Shown here: positions 26,198-36,603 of the stretch, in pieces
Layout of the letters: each line of letters begins with the position of its first letter
Position numbering within the stretch: position 1 is the stretch's first letter
Assembly: GCA_020848995.1 (NCBI GenBank)
Contig: JADLHA010000019.1
Location: forward strand, 1 to 64,000
Origin: Saprospiraceae bacterium
Lineage (GTDB): Bacteria > Bacteroidota > Bacteroidia > Chitinophagales > Saprospiraceae
DNA length: 64,000 bases
Direction: 5' to 3'
Translations under genes and position numbers: made by a program
The notes under the pieces: model-generated
Told to the model about the DNA's origin: nothing
Databases searched by the model: none
What the model saw: only the letters and a program-made list of their open reading frames with translations

Positions 26198-27774
26198 ATG
26201 GCTAAAATAACTCAGAAAGACATTAACGATGCAGTTTGGAAAGCTTGCGACACCTTTAGAGGTAGCATTGACCCAAGCGTTTACAAAGACTATGTGCTTA
26301 CTATGCTGTTCCTTAAATATCTCAGCGATGTGCATGACGATAAAATGGAAGGCTACTTAGCCAAATACAATGGTGATGTGGAACGTGCCAAACGTGCCAT
26401 GCAACACGAACGTTTTATTGTGCCGGAGCATAGCCATTTTAAGTTTTTGTACGATTCTCGTAATGAAGCCAACATTGGTGAACTCATCAATATTGCCTTG
26501 ACTGATTTGGAAGAAGCCAACCGTGAAAAACTATACAGCGAAGACGGTGCAGGGATATTCCAAAACATTGACTTTAACAACAGCAAATTGGGTGAGCCTA
26601 AGGACAAAAACACCCGACTTAAAAACCTGTTGCTCGACTTCAACAAAGAAGCATTGAACCTTCGCCCTTCGCATTTGGATGGCAACGACATTATTGGCGG
26701 TGCTTATATGTTTCTGATTGAAAACTTTGCCAGCGATGCCGGAAAAAAAGCGGGTGAATTTTTTACACCAAAAGAAGTTTCTACACTTATTGCCAAACTT
26801 ACCAAATCAAAACCCGGTTCACGCATTAGTGATCCAACCTGCGGTTCGGCTTCTCTCTTAATTAAAGCTGGTGAAGAAGTGGGTTCCGATAATTTCTCCC
26901 TCTACGGACAAGAAGCAAACGGCAGCACCTGGGCTTTGGCGGTAATGAATATGTTTTTGCATGGTTTCGACAATGCTACTATTCGCTGGGGCGATACGAT
27001 ACGCAACCCGAAACTGAAAGAAGGCGATGCACTCATGAAGTTTGACACTGTGGTTGCCAATCCGCCTTTTTCTTTAGATAAATGGGGAAAAGTTGAAGAC
27101 AAGGATGGCGAAAAAACTACTATAAGTTACGACCCTGAAAGCGATAAATACAACCGTTTTTGGAGAGGCGTACCACCCAAAAGCAAAGGCGACTGGGCAT
27201 TTATCAGCCACATGATAGAAACGCTGAACGAACACGGAAAAGCAGGTGTGGTCGTACCGCATGGCGTATTGTTCCGTGGCAGCAGCGAAGGAAAAATCAG
27301 GCAAAAAACCATTGAAGAAAATTTGTTGGAAGCGGTGATTGGTTTACCTGCCAACCTATTTTTTGGCACAGGCATACCTGCTGCCATCTTGGTGTTTAAT
27401 AAGCAAAAAGCTGTCAGTTCGAGCGGAGTCGAGAACAGCAACGTCCTTTTTATTGATGCCAGCAAACACTACGAAAGTGCCAAAAACCAAAACAAGCTGC
27501 GTGAAAGCGATATTGAACACATTGTAACTACTTACCGTGATTTTGCTGCCGGCAAACTACAGCCTGGGGTAGTGGAAGATAAATTCAGTTATGTAGCCAC
27601 TCCCACAGAAATACAGGAAAACGACTACAACCTGAACATACCCCGCTATGTGGACACTTTTGAAGAAGAAGCCGAAGTGGACATTGCTGCGGTGCAGAAG
27701 GAAATTGAGCAACTGGAAGGCGAGTTGGTAAAAGTGCAGACGGAGATTGACCAATACTTAACCCAATTGGTGAA

Positions 27775-27778
<4 letters not shown>
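26198..27778 (+). CDS. hsdM: Type I restriction-modification system methylase subunit
   Basis: A 526-aa protein, in the normal size range for HsdM. The N-terminal HsdM_N helical domain (about 5-140) is followed by the Rossmann methylase core. SAM-binding motif I is DPTCGSASLL (near residue 212), and the catalytic motif IV is NPPF (near residue 288), which identifies an N6-adenine methyltransferase. GEFFTPKEV (near 187) is the typical run-in. A 29-nt palindromic Bacteroidota repeat (27411-27439) is inserted in frame near residue 408. The stop overlaps the ATG of the next hsdS (4 nt, ATGA), so translation is coupled. Confidence 0.92.
27411..27439 (+). repeat. Bacteroidota REP-like mini-repeat inside hsdM
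   Basis: CTGTCAGTTCGAGCGGAGTC followed by GAGAACAGC has the shape of the GTCTGAGCGGAGTCGAAGAC-type dispersed repeat common in Bacteroidota intergenic regions. Its insertion keeps the hsdM reading frame (encoding VSSSGVENS) and the flanking NVLFIDAS motif stays intact. Confidence 0.55.
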
Positions 27779-29151
<1,373 letters not shown>

Positions 29152-29159
29152 AATCAGGC

Positions 29160-29594
29160 AAATCATGATTCAGACAATAGATGAACTGACATACAAAATA
29201 AACGGCTGTGCTATGAAGGTGCATAATACATTGGGAAATGGATTCCAGGAGGTCATTTATCAGCGATGTTTGGCTATTGAATTGGAACGAGCAGGAATTT
29301 CATTTGTAAGAGAGCAGGAACACACCATTTATTACGAAGGCATTCATGTGGGCACTAGGAGAGCCGATTTTGTAGTGGAAGGAAAAGTAATAGTTGAATT
29401 GAAAGCACTGATAAACCTTGAGGATGTGCATTTGGCTCAGGCAAAAAATTATGTTGTGGCTTATGATTTTTCGATTGGCTTACTCATCAATTTTGGTGCA
29501 ACCAGTTTGCAATTCAAAAAAATCTTCAACCCAAAGTACAACTCCAAATCAAGCAAATCCATTAATCCTGTAAATCCTGATACAGACAATGTAT
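29160..29594. repeat. Direct repeats bracketing the GxxExxY gene
   Basis: AAATCATGATTCAGACAATAGAT (29160-29182; shown as motif AAATCxTGATxCAGACAAT) and a copy at 29572-29594 match at 19 of 23 positions. They overlap the start of the GxxExxY gene on one side and the start of the fic gene on the other, so the gene looks like an inserted unit. Confidence 0.55.
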
Positions 29595-29596
29595 AA
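29165..29596 (+). CDS. GxxExxY family protein (PD-(D/E)xK-like)
   Basis: A 143-aa protein with the family hallmark GNGFQEVIYQ (GxxExxY, near residues 22-29) and a nuclease-like core: DFVVEGKVIVELKAL (about 65-80), which has the D...ExK spacing of PD-(D/E)xK enzymes. The family is common in Bacteroidota, often embedded in unrelated operons, and its function is not established. It starts 13 nt after hsdS and overlaps fic by 8 nt. Confidence 0.8.
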   Translation: MIQTIDELTYKINGCAMKVHNTLGNGFQEVIYQRCLAIELERAGISFVREQEHTIYYEGIHVGTRRADFVVEGKVIVELKALINLEDVHLAQAKNYVVAYDFSIGLLINFGATSLQFKKIFNPKYNSKSSKSINPVNPDTDNV

Positions 29597-30671
29597 AATA
29601 CCACACCTCCCTTTGGATTTCGATTTAGAAACCAAAGCCGTTCTAAAAAAAACGGCATCTGCCCGCAGTGCATTGGCAGAGATGAAAGGGGCTGCCCTGA
29701 GCATTCCTAATGAAAGTATTTTAATCAGTACGCTTTCCTTACAGGAAGCCAAAGACAGTTCAGCCATTGAGAACATCATCACTACGCACGATGAATTGTA
29801 CCAGGGAGATTATCTGAAAAAAGAATTCAAATCCATTGCATCAAAAGAAGTGCACAACTATGCCGAAGCATTGCGTTGGGGCTTTGAAACTGTGAGACAA
29901 AAGGGATTTCTGACAAACAACCACATCATCCAAATGCAGGCAACATTGGAAGAAAATGATGCCGGTTTTAGAAAAGTACCCGGCACAGAATTGAAGAATG
30001 AGCAAACAGGTGAAATCGTATATACTCCTCCGCAAACCCATGATGAAGTGGTAGCCTTCATGAACAATCTGGAACAGTTTATTAATGATAATGAACTCAG
30101 CGATTGGGATCCGCTGGTGAAAATGGCCATTATTCACCATCAGTTTGAAAGCATCCACCCTTTTTATGACGGAAACGGAAGAACAGGCAGGATTATCAAT
30201 ATTCTGTATCTGGTAAAAGAAGGGTTGTTGAATTTACCTCTCCTGTATTTAAGCCGCTACATCAACCAAAACAAAGGTGACTATTACCGCCTGCTGCAAA
30301 AAGTGAGAACTGAAAATGCCTGGGAAGAATGGGTGCTGTATATATTGGATGGTGTTGAACAGACTTCTTTGCAAACCATTAAAATCATTGAAGGGATAAA
30401 AAATCTGATGCTAAAGCACAAGAAGAAGATCAGAGAGAACACCAAGTTCTACAGTCAGGATTTAATCAACAACTTATTCAAGCACCCTTACACCAAAATT
30501 GATTTCATCATGACCGATTTGGACGTAAGCCGTCTGACTGCCACCAAGTATTTAGACGAACTCGACCAGATTGGCATCTTGCAAAAGGTGAAGTTGGGCA
30601 GGGATAATTATTACATCAACACTGACTTGTATTATCTATTGTCGAACGTGAATCAAATAAAACATGTATAG
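29589..30671 (+). CDS. Fic-family AMPylator inside the type I operon
   Basis: A 360-aa protein. The catalytic motif HPFYDGNGRTGR lies near residue 195; the inhibitory motif SSAIEN ([S/T]xxxE[G/N]) near residue 58 marks a class II Fic protein. The C-terminal winged helix (about 295-355, FIMTDLDVSRLTATKYLDEL) is a DNA-binding candidate. Its stop codon (TAG) lies inside the first CATGTATAG repeat. Fic genes inside type I operons are known in Bacteroidota; the role is unproven but may control or guard the system. It differs strongly in sequence from the Fic at 14651. Confidence 0.85.
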   Translation: MYKIPHLPLDFDLETKAVLKKTASARSALAEMKGAALSIPNESILISTLSLQEAKDSSAIENIITTHDELYQGDYLKKEFKSIASKEVHNYAEALRWGFETVRQKGFLTNNHIIQMQATLEENDAGFRKVPGTELKNEQTGEIVYTPPQTHDEVVAFMNNLEQFINDNELSDWDPLVKMAIIHHQFESIHPFYDGNGRTGRIINILYLVKEGLLNLPLLYLSRYINQNKGDYYRLLQKVRTENAWEEWVLYILDGVEQTSLQTIKIIEGIKNLMLKHKKKIRENTKFYSQDLINNLFKHPYTKIDFIMTDLDVSRLTATKYLDELDQIGILQKVKLGRDNYYINTDLYYLLSNVNQIKHV

Positions 30672-30853
30672 AAAAACGGCTTTATCTATACATGTTCCGA
30701 AAACATGTATAGGGTAAATTATTTGAGTAGAGAAGCTACAAAATCAAAAGAAGGCAAAATATCAGCGAAAAAACAGGTTCATGTAAAGAAAACAGGCAAA
30801 AACTACACATGAGCAAGGCAACGTGTATAGAAAACCGCACTTTTCTATACATG
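30661..30853. promoter_or_regulatory. CATGTATAG palindrome cluster before hsdR
   Basis: Two hairpins and one half-site share the core CATGTATAG. Hairpin 1 is AACATGTATAGA (30661-30672) with TCTATACATGTT (30685-30696), a perfect 12-bp stem. A single site is AACATGTATAG at 30702-30712. Hairpin 2 is TGTATAGAAAA (30824-30834) with TTTTCTATACA (30841-30851), a perfect 11-bp stem. They fill the 205-bp gap between fic and hsdR. They could be operators for the Fic winged helix, mRNA processing or attenuation structures, or intrinsic terminators with a partial U-tract. Confidence 0.5.
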
Positions 30854-30876
30854 ACACAAAAGAAATTTGAAAAGTA

Positions 30877-33800
30877 ATGGAAACACCAAGTTTTAAAGAA
30901 GACCATATCAGCCAGATTCCGGCATTGCAGATGCTGGTGAATTTGGGTTATACCTATTTGAGTCCGGCTGAAGCAGACAGGCAAAGAGGTGGCAAAACCA
31001 CCAATGTACTGCTGGAAGATGTATTGCGGACACAACTGAAGGAAATCAACAGCATACGAGTAAGTGCTACTAAAACCAGCATTTTCACAGACGAGAATAT
31101 TGAACGGGGCATCTTGGCATTGAAAAACCTGCCCATGAACGAAGGCTATATTGCAGCCAGTGAAAGAGCTTACAACCTACTTACCTTAGGACAGGCATTG
31201 GAGCAAAGTGTAGATGGCGACAAAAAGAGTTTTACACTGCAATACATTGATTGGAAAAACATCAGCAACAATGTATTTCATGTAACAGAAGAATACAGCG
31301 TAATGCGAAGCACCAGCAAAGAGCATTACCGCCCAGATTTGGTCTTGTTTGTAAATGGTATTCCGCTTTGCATCATCGAGTGCAAACGTCCTGATATGAA
31401 AGAGCCATTGAAACAGGCTATCAGTCAGCATTTGCGTAATCAACAAGAAGATGGAATCCGCAGTTTGTATGTGTATTCGCAACTCACGTTGAGCATTGCC
31501 ACACAAGAAGCTGCTTATGCAACCAATGCCACACCGGAAAAGTTTTGGGCAAAGTGGCAGGAAAAATTCAGCAACGATGAAGAAGAACGCAAATTCAAAA
31601 TCAAACTACAAGAACTCAAAAACAAACCTCTGCCAGTTTCAATAAAAGAACAATTGTTTTCTGACCGTTTCAAATACGTTCGCCAATACTTTGATGCACT
31701 GGAACAAGAAGAAATTCTGTCAACCGAGCAAGACAATTATTTATTCGGCTTGTGTCGCCCGGAACGGTTAATGGATATTATTTTCAATTATGTCTTGTTT
31801 GACAATGGAGAAAAGAAGGTAGCCCGTTATCAGCAGTTTTTCGCCATCAAAAAATCCATGCAACGCATCAGAAATGTGGAGAACGGAAAACGAAAAGGAG
31901 GCGTAATCTGGCATACACAAGGTAGCGGAAAATCTTTGACGATGGTAATGTTGGCACAAGCCATTGCCATGGAACCAAGTATTCGCAATCCCAAAATTGT
32001 GTTGGTAACGGACAGAACCGATTTGGATAATCAAATTACGAGCACGTTCAGGAAGTGTGGCAAGTTTGTAGAAAACGCCACCACCGGACAACGATTGGTG
32101 GAATTACTGGAAATCAAAAGCGATGCAGTAGTTACCACAATCATCAACAAATTTGTGGCTGCCGTAAAGAAAATCAATAAGCCATTACAAAGCCACGACA
32201 TCTTTGTTCTGGTAGATGAAGGACACCGAACACAGCACGGAACTTTCAATGTGGACATGCAGAAAACATTACCGAATGCATGTTTCATTGCGATGACCGG
32301 AACACCACTTTTCAAGAAAGACAAAAGCACCGCAGCAAAATTTGGTGGTGTAATTGATGCTTACACTGTTGACCAAGCAGTGAAAGAAAAAGCAGTTGTT
32401 CCGTTGCTTTATGAAGGTCGTTTGGCTTTACAGGATGTAAATGCTAGTCCAATTGATACTTTTTTCGGAATGGTTTCAGAACCATTAACCGAATACCAAA
32501 AAGCAGACATCAAAAAGAAGTTTGCCCGTTACGACCATTTGAACTCAGCCGAGCAAAAAATGAGAATGATTGCTTGGGACATCAGCTATCATTTTCGTGA
32601 CAATTGGCAAGGTAAAACACCATTTAAAGGTCAGTTGGTTTGCGATAAAAAGGTGAATGCGATTAAATACAAAGAGTATTTGGATGAAATTGGCATTGTA
32701 AGCAGCGAAGTGTTGATTTCATCTATTGACGAACGAGAAGGTGAAGAAAGTGCTTATGAGAAGTCAACCGAAAAGGAAAATCAGTTTTGGAAAAAAATGA
32801 TGGACGAACATGGCAACTCAAAAAGCTATGAAAAGAACATCATCAGCCGGTTTAAAAATCAGAAAGACCCCGAAATCATCCTTGTAGTTGACAAATTGCT
32901 AACAGGCTTTGATGAACCCAAAAATACGGTTCTATACCTCACAAGGAATTTGCAAGGTCATAAACTCCTACAAGCCATAGCAAGGGTAAACCGCATTTAT
33001 CATGATAAGGAATTTGGCTATATTATTGACTACTATGGTGTGATTGAAAATTTGGATGATGCTTTGCAGATGTACTCTTCGTTTGAAGATTTTGATGAAG
33101 AAGATTTAGCAGGAACACTCACCAATATTTCGGAGGAGATTAAAAAGCTACCGCAAAAGCATTCAGAACTTTGGGATATTTTTAAAACGATAGCCAACAA
33201 GCGTGATGCAGAAGCCTATCAGCAATTATTGAAAGATGAAGCAATAAGAGTTTTGTTTTACGATAAACTGGCAGCATTTGCCAAGGGGTTGAAACTTGCG
33301 TTATCATCTATTCAATTTCATAAAGAAGTAGAAGAAAAGGTAATCAATCGTTACAAAGAAGATTTGACCATGTTCCTGAAACTGCGTTTAGCAGTAGTGG
33401 AAAGATATAGCGATGAAATTGACTACAAACAATACGAAGGACAAATTCAAAAACTGATTGACACACACATCACCACTGAGAAAATTGAAACCATTATAGA
33501 ATTGGTAAACATATTCGATAAGGACAAATTTCAGCAGGAAGTAGAAAATACCACAGGAAAAGCGGCTAAGGCAGACAAGATTGCTAGCAGAACAGCGAAG
33601 CACATCACGGAGAAAATGGATGAAGACCCTGCTTTTTACAAGAAGTTTTCGCAAATGCTGAAAGAAACGATTGCCGACTATGAAGCCAAAAGAATCAGTG
33701 AAGCACAATACTTGAGCAGAGTTCAAGAAATCATGAACAATGTTTTAGCCCATACCGACAACGATATTCCAGAGCAATTGAAAGAAAGAGATGTTGCCAA

Positions 33801-34104
33801 AGCATTTTATGGTTTGACAGTGGAGGCCTTATCTGAAAAAATTCAAGACAATATAGTTCGCAAAGAAGTCGCAACACAATCGGCTTTACAAATTGACGAC
33901 CTAATTCAAAATTCCGTTTTAGACAACGGAAAACCGATTATTGACTGGCAATACAAAACAAACATCACCGGAAAGTTACTGATTGAAATTGGCGACTATC
34001 TGATTGATGAAGTACGTGACAAATACAATGTGGACTTGGCATTTAAAGACATGGACAAGATTGCCGAAGATTGTATTGAAGTAGCTAAAATCCGTTACAA
34101 GTGA
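30877..34104 (+). CDS. hsdR: Type I restriction subunit (endonuclease/translocase)
   Basis: A 1075-aa protein of normal length. The N-terminal nuclease has RPDLVLFVNGIPLCIIECKRP (about 150-170), with the PD-(D/E)xK residues D and ECK. The helicase motor begins with Walker A HTQGSGKSLTM (near 348), followed by DEAD-type motif II LVDEGHRTQHG (near 445), then motif III region MTGTPLF (near 470) and motif VI-like QAIARVNR (near 702). The long helical C-terminus anchors to the HsdM/HsdS core. It starts 205 nt after fic and its stop overlaps the next ATG by 4 nt. It cuts DNA lacking the methylation mark after ATP-driven translocation. Confidence 0.93.
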   Translation: METPSFKEDHISQIPALQMLVNLGYTYLSPAEADRQRGGKTTNVLLEDVLRTQLKEINSIRVSATKTSIFTDENIERGILALKNLPMNEGYIAASERAYNLLTLGQALEQSVDGDKKSFTLQYIDWKNISNNVFHVTEEYSVMRSTSKEHYRPDLVLFVNGIPLCIIECKRPDMKEPLKQAISQHLRNQQEDGIRSLYVYSQLTLSIATQEAAYATNATPEKFWAKWQEKFSNDEEERKFKIKLQELKNKPLPVSIKEQLFSDRFKYVRQYFDALEQEEILSTEQDNYLFGLCRPERLMDIIFNYVLFDNGEKKVARYQQFFAIKKSMQRIRNVENGKRKGGVIWHTQGSGKSLTMVMLAQAIAMEPSIRNPKIVLVTDRTDLDNQITSTFRKCGKFVENATTGQRLVELLEIKSDAVVTTIINKFVAAVKKINKPLQSHDIFVLVDEGHRTQHGTFNVDMQKTLPNACFIAMTGTPLFKKDKSTAAKFGGVIDAYTVDQAVKEKAVVPLLYEGRLALQDVNASPIDTFFGMVSEPLTEYQKADIKKKFARYDHLNSAEQKMRMIAWDISYHFRDNWQGKTPFKGQLVCDKKVNAIKYKEYLDEIGIVSSEVLISSIDEREGEESAYEKSTEKENQFWKKMMDEHGNSKSYEKNIISRFKNQKDPEIILVVDKLLTGFDEPKNTVLYLTRNLQGHKLLQAIARVNRIYHDKEFGYIIDYYGVIENLDDALQMYSSFEDFDEEDLAGTLTNISEEIKKLPQKHSELWDIFKTIANKRDAEAYQQLLKDEAIRVLFYDKLAAFAKGLKLALSSIQFHKEVEEKVINRYKEDLTMFLKLRLAVVERYSDEIDYKQYEGQIQKLIDTHITTEKIETIIELVNIFDKDKFQQEVENTTGKAAKADKIASRTAKHITEKMDEDPAFYKKFSQMLKETIADYEAKRISEAQYLSRVQEIMNNVLAHTDNDIPEQLKERDVAKAFYGLTVEALSEKIQDNIVRKEVATQSALQIDDLIQNSVLDNGKPIIDWQYKTNITGKLLIEIGDYLIDEVRDKYNVDLAFKDMDKIAEDCIEVAKIRYK

Positions 34105-34799
34105 TGACAGCAGCTATACAATTTGGAAGCAAAACAATAGATTTTCGTTTGGAGTATTCAGACAGAAAATCGCTTGGCATTACAGTAACACCCGAAATGG
34201 AAGTGTTGGTGAAAGCACCGACAGACACGACCATGGAAAAAGTGAAACAGAAAATAAGAAAAAAAGCACCTTGGATAATTAAACAACAAAGCTTCTTTCT
34301 TTCCTTTCAACCAAAGACACCAAAACGAAAATACATAAGCGGTGAAACACATTTGTATTTTGGCAGACAGTACCGTTTACAAATAGAAATTGGTAAAGAA
34401 GAATCCGTAAAATTAAAAGGCAAATTCATTGAAGTAACAACTCATGATAAATCAAGAGTAAAGAACTTATTAGATAATTGGTATTTACAACATGCACGGA
34501 CAAAGTTTCATGCAATTGCAGCACCCCTAATTGACAAATTCAAAAAACATAAAGTTGAACCAAGTTCTATTGTGTTGCGCGACATGCCGACACGTTGGGG
34601 AAGTTGCACACCAAAAGGAAAAATCATTTTAAATCCTGAATTAATAAAAGCACCTAAAGGCTGCATTGAATACGTTATCATACACGAACTTTGCCATTTA
34701 ATACATCACGACCATACACAGAAATTTATAGATTTACAGACCAAGGAAATGAAAGACTGGGAAAAGTGGAAAATGAAATTAGAGAAATTATTAGCATGA
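34101..34799 (+). CDS. YgjP-like / DUF45 metallopeptidase
   Basis: A 232-aa protein. The zinc motif HELCHLIHHDHT (HExxH with a downstream His, near residues 197-208) and the preceding RWGSCTPKGKIILNPELI block match the YgjP/DUF45 family. These genes commonly end type I restriction-modification operons, and the overlap with hsdR (ATGA) indicates co-translation. The physiological substrate is not known. Confidence 0.85.
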   Translation: MMTAAIQFGSKTIDFRLEYSDRKSLGITVTPEMEVLVKAPTDTTMEKVKQKIRKKAPWIIKQQSFFLSFQPKTPKRKYISGETHLYFGRQYRLQIEIGKEESVKLKGKFIEVTTHDKSRVKNLLDNWYLQHARTKFHAIAAPLIDKFKKHKVEPSSIVLRDMPTRWGSCTPKGKIILNPELIKAPKGCIEYVIIHELCHLIHHDHTQKFIDLQTKEMKDWEKWKMKLEKLLA

Positions 34800-35031
34800 G
34801 AAGCCTACACACAAAAGCACACACATTTGCAAGCCGCACAAGCCTAAGCACAAACCAAAGCTTGGCAAAGAGTGTGCTTTTCGCCAGCCTAAAAAGAAAT
34901 TCATTATTTTCTTCCCTCCCTTCGGTGTTTTATTTTTTCGCAACCCACAACCGACACAAAAACAGTTGGACAGAAACAGCGAAAACCCAAGCTGGACAGG
35001 CTTGACAATGACGGAGGACAGAAGGCCAGCT
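34800..35031. other. Non-coding spacer after the type I operon
   Basis: AT-rich, low-complexity spacer without a gene. It resembles the filler before attC-like repeats elsewhere in the island. Confidence 0.4.
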
Positions 35032-35165
35032 TACAACAGCGGTTTTGCGTCATGCGGGGTGACGGTGGTAAATTCAAGTGCAGTTTTTCAATTTAACTTT
35101 AGTGCTGGGTTGACAGTTTTGTGCCCTGAAATCCCGCACGAACGCAAAGCGCAGAACCGTTATGT
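35032..35165. repeat. attC-like imperfect inverted repeat
   Basis: ACAACAGCGGTTTTGCGTCA (35032 onward) and AACGCAAAGCGCAGAACCGTTATG (ending near 35163) pair over about 20 positions with bulges, extended by GCGGG / CCCGC. The ends carry AAC and GTTATGT, as in integron attC sites. It follows the last gene of the type I operon. Confidence 0.55.
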
Positions 35166-35215
35166 GAAATTTAATAAAACCACCTTAGCAGATATTCAAT
35201 ACCCAACTAAATCCA

Positions 35216-35368
35216 ATGATTCTACGTGGACTTATACACAAAGGAGGAGATCTAAACTGTTTAGGGAACAAAGCATTAATCGAAAATAGCTTTCCTGATT
35301 TAGAATTTGTTGGAGGAGACCTAATTTTATCAGGTGCAAATTTCAAAACATTACCGCCTAAGCTTTAG
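35216..35368 (+). pseudogene. Fragment of a GDL/LRR-like repeat protein, cut by the MITE
   Basis: A 50-codon frame contains GGDLNCLGNK and FVGGDLILSGANFKTLPPKL, the pattern of the GDLxLxxTxIxxLPxxL repeat proteins of Bacteroidota. The stop codon TAG is formed by the first bases of the MITE-like element, so the gene was probably truncated by that insertion. Confidence 0.5.
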
Positions 35369-35553
35369 GGCACTTCTAAAAACCCCCTATTGCGCCAGCC
35401 TACCCGCACAAGCTCCCGCACTCAATGAATTTAGCTTCACAATCCTTCGTTGCAGCTCAGTCTTTTATCGTTCCACAGAGCTACCTTCGCTGTGTCCTGC
35501 CTTGTTCCCCTAAATTCATTCTGGCATGAACAGGAAGTTTTTAGAAGTACCCT
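35367..35553. mobile_element. 187-bp MITE-like element, copy 2
   Basis: Opposite in orientation to copy 1 (3775-3961) and of identical length. Terminal repeats are AGGGCACTTCTAAAAAC and TTTTTAGAAGTACCCT. Flanks read TT-element-AA, suggesting insertion near TTA/TAA, though no clear target duplication could be confirmed. Confidence 0.75.
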
Positions 35554-35565
35554 AAGGGGAATTAT

Positions 35566-35700
35566 ATGAACGCCATGATCATTAGTCCGGTTGACGGCAG
35601 CGTTTTGAAACAACACATTCAAACCGCTCTAACCACTAAAATTAATGACAGAGAACTGTTTATGAAAGGCATTGACCATTCCTACTGCCAGGAAGAATGA
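35566..35700 (+). CDS. Tiny ORF downstream of the MITE
   Basis: A 44-aa reading frame (MNAMIISPVDGSVLKQHIQ...) not in the ORF track. It has no recognised domain and may be a remnant of the gene broken by the MITE-like element. Confidence 0.2.
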   Translation: MNAMIISPVDGSVLKQHIQTALTTKINDRELFMKGIDHSYCQEE

Positions 35701-35731
35701 TAAAATCTTGAAAAAATTAAGGTGCTGGCAC

Positions 35732-36526
35732 TTACAGCAGTGATCCCGCGGTGTGCAGCAACTCATTTATGCGCAGCATGACTTCTGTGCGCAACGCGCT
35801 GTTGACCTGGCGCGTTCCCCGGAGGCTATACCAATAGCTTACGCGCAAGTGAACGCGATCGCCTTCAAACCGGTCGATCTCCACGGAAGGGGGTGGGGAT
35901 TTCAGCACCTCCTTGTTTTCGGCGATGGCTTGCGCGATGTCGCGGATCAGGACGCGCAGGTCCCCACGGCGTTTCAGGTCAAGGGTGAACGTCCCAACGA
36001 GGACGTCGTCGATCGTATAGTTGTATAGTGGCGTTTTGAGGATGTTCGCATTGGGAATGTAAAGATCCTTTCCGTCGAACGTTTTCAGCACCGTTTCGCG
36101 AAGCGACATGTGCACGACGCGGCCCACCATGCCCCCGATCTCGATGACGTCGTTGGTGCGGAAAGGCCGGCTGAAAACCATTACGATGCCGGATAAAAAA
36201 TTCTCTCCGATGTCTTTCAGCGCAAAACCGATGATGAACGTCGTCAGTCCTGCTCCAGCCAGGATCTTGCTCGTCAGCGAATCAAAACCCAGGATGCTGA
36301 GACAAAAAACGACCAGCAACAGATAGAGTCCCGCTCCGGCCAGGTCAGCAATGAACTCTGCGGTGAGGCCCTCCCCGGAGCGTTCCAGGACCCTGGCCTT
36401 TACGCGGCGCCGGATGCTGCGTATGATCCATCCACCGGCCAAAAATGCCACCCCCGCAGCCAGCAGCAGCGGTGAAAACTCTACGATCCCCCTGAATGCA
36501 TTCCGGAACGGTTCGGCAATTTCCAT
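35732..36526 (-). CDS. MscS-family mechanosensitive channel
   Basis: A 264-aa protein; ATG 36526 is preferred over the track's 36568. Three transmembrane helices are predicted (about 15-37, 58-82, 90-112). The pore-lining helix has the expected Gly/Ala pattern (LTTFIIGFALKDIGENFLSGIVMVFSRPF, residues about 95-125; the GENFLSG motif is typical), followed by the beta-domain with DVIEIGG and the YIPNANILKTPLYN element. These channels release solutes on hypo-osmotic shock. The length matches small-conductance family members. Confidence 0.88.
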   Translation of the reverse strand: MEIAEPFRNAFRGIVEFSPLLLAAGVAFLAGGWIIRSIRRRVKARVLERSGEGLTAEFIADLAGAGLYLLLVVFCLSILGFDSLTSKILAGAGLTTFIIGFALKDIGENFLSGIVMVFSRPFRTNDVIEIGGMVGRVVHMSLRETVLKTFDGKDLYIPNANILKTPLYNYTIDDVLVGTFTLDLKRRGDLRVLIRDIAQAIAENKEVLKSPPPSVEIDRFEGDRVHLRVSYWYSLRGTRQVNSALRTEVMLRINELLHTAGSLL

Positions 36527-36603
36527 CCTTGGCAAATATATCCCTGCGCGTTTTGCCCGCAGCCCCAAGATAGAACTTCTGTGGCATTTTCGCTATGGGG
36601 TCC

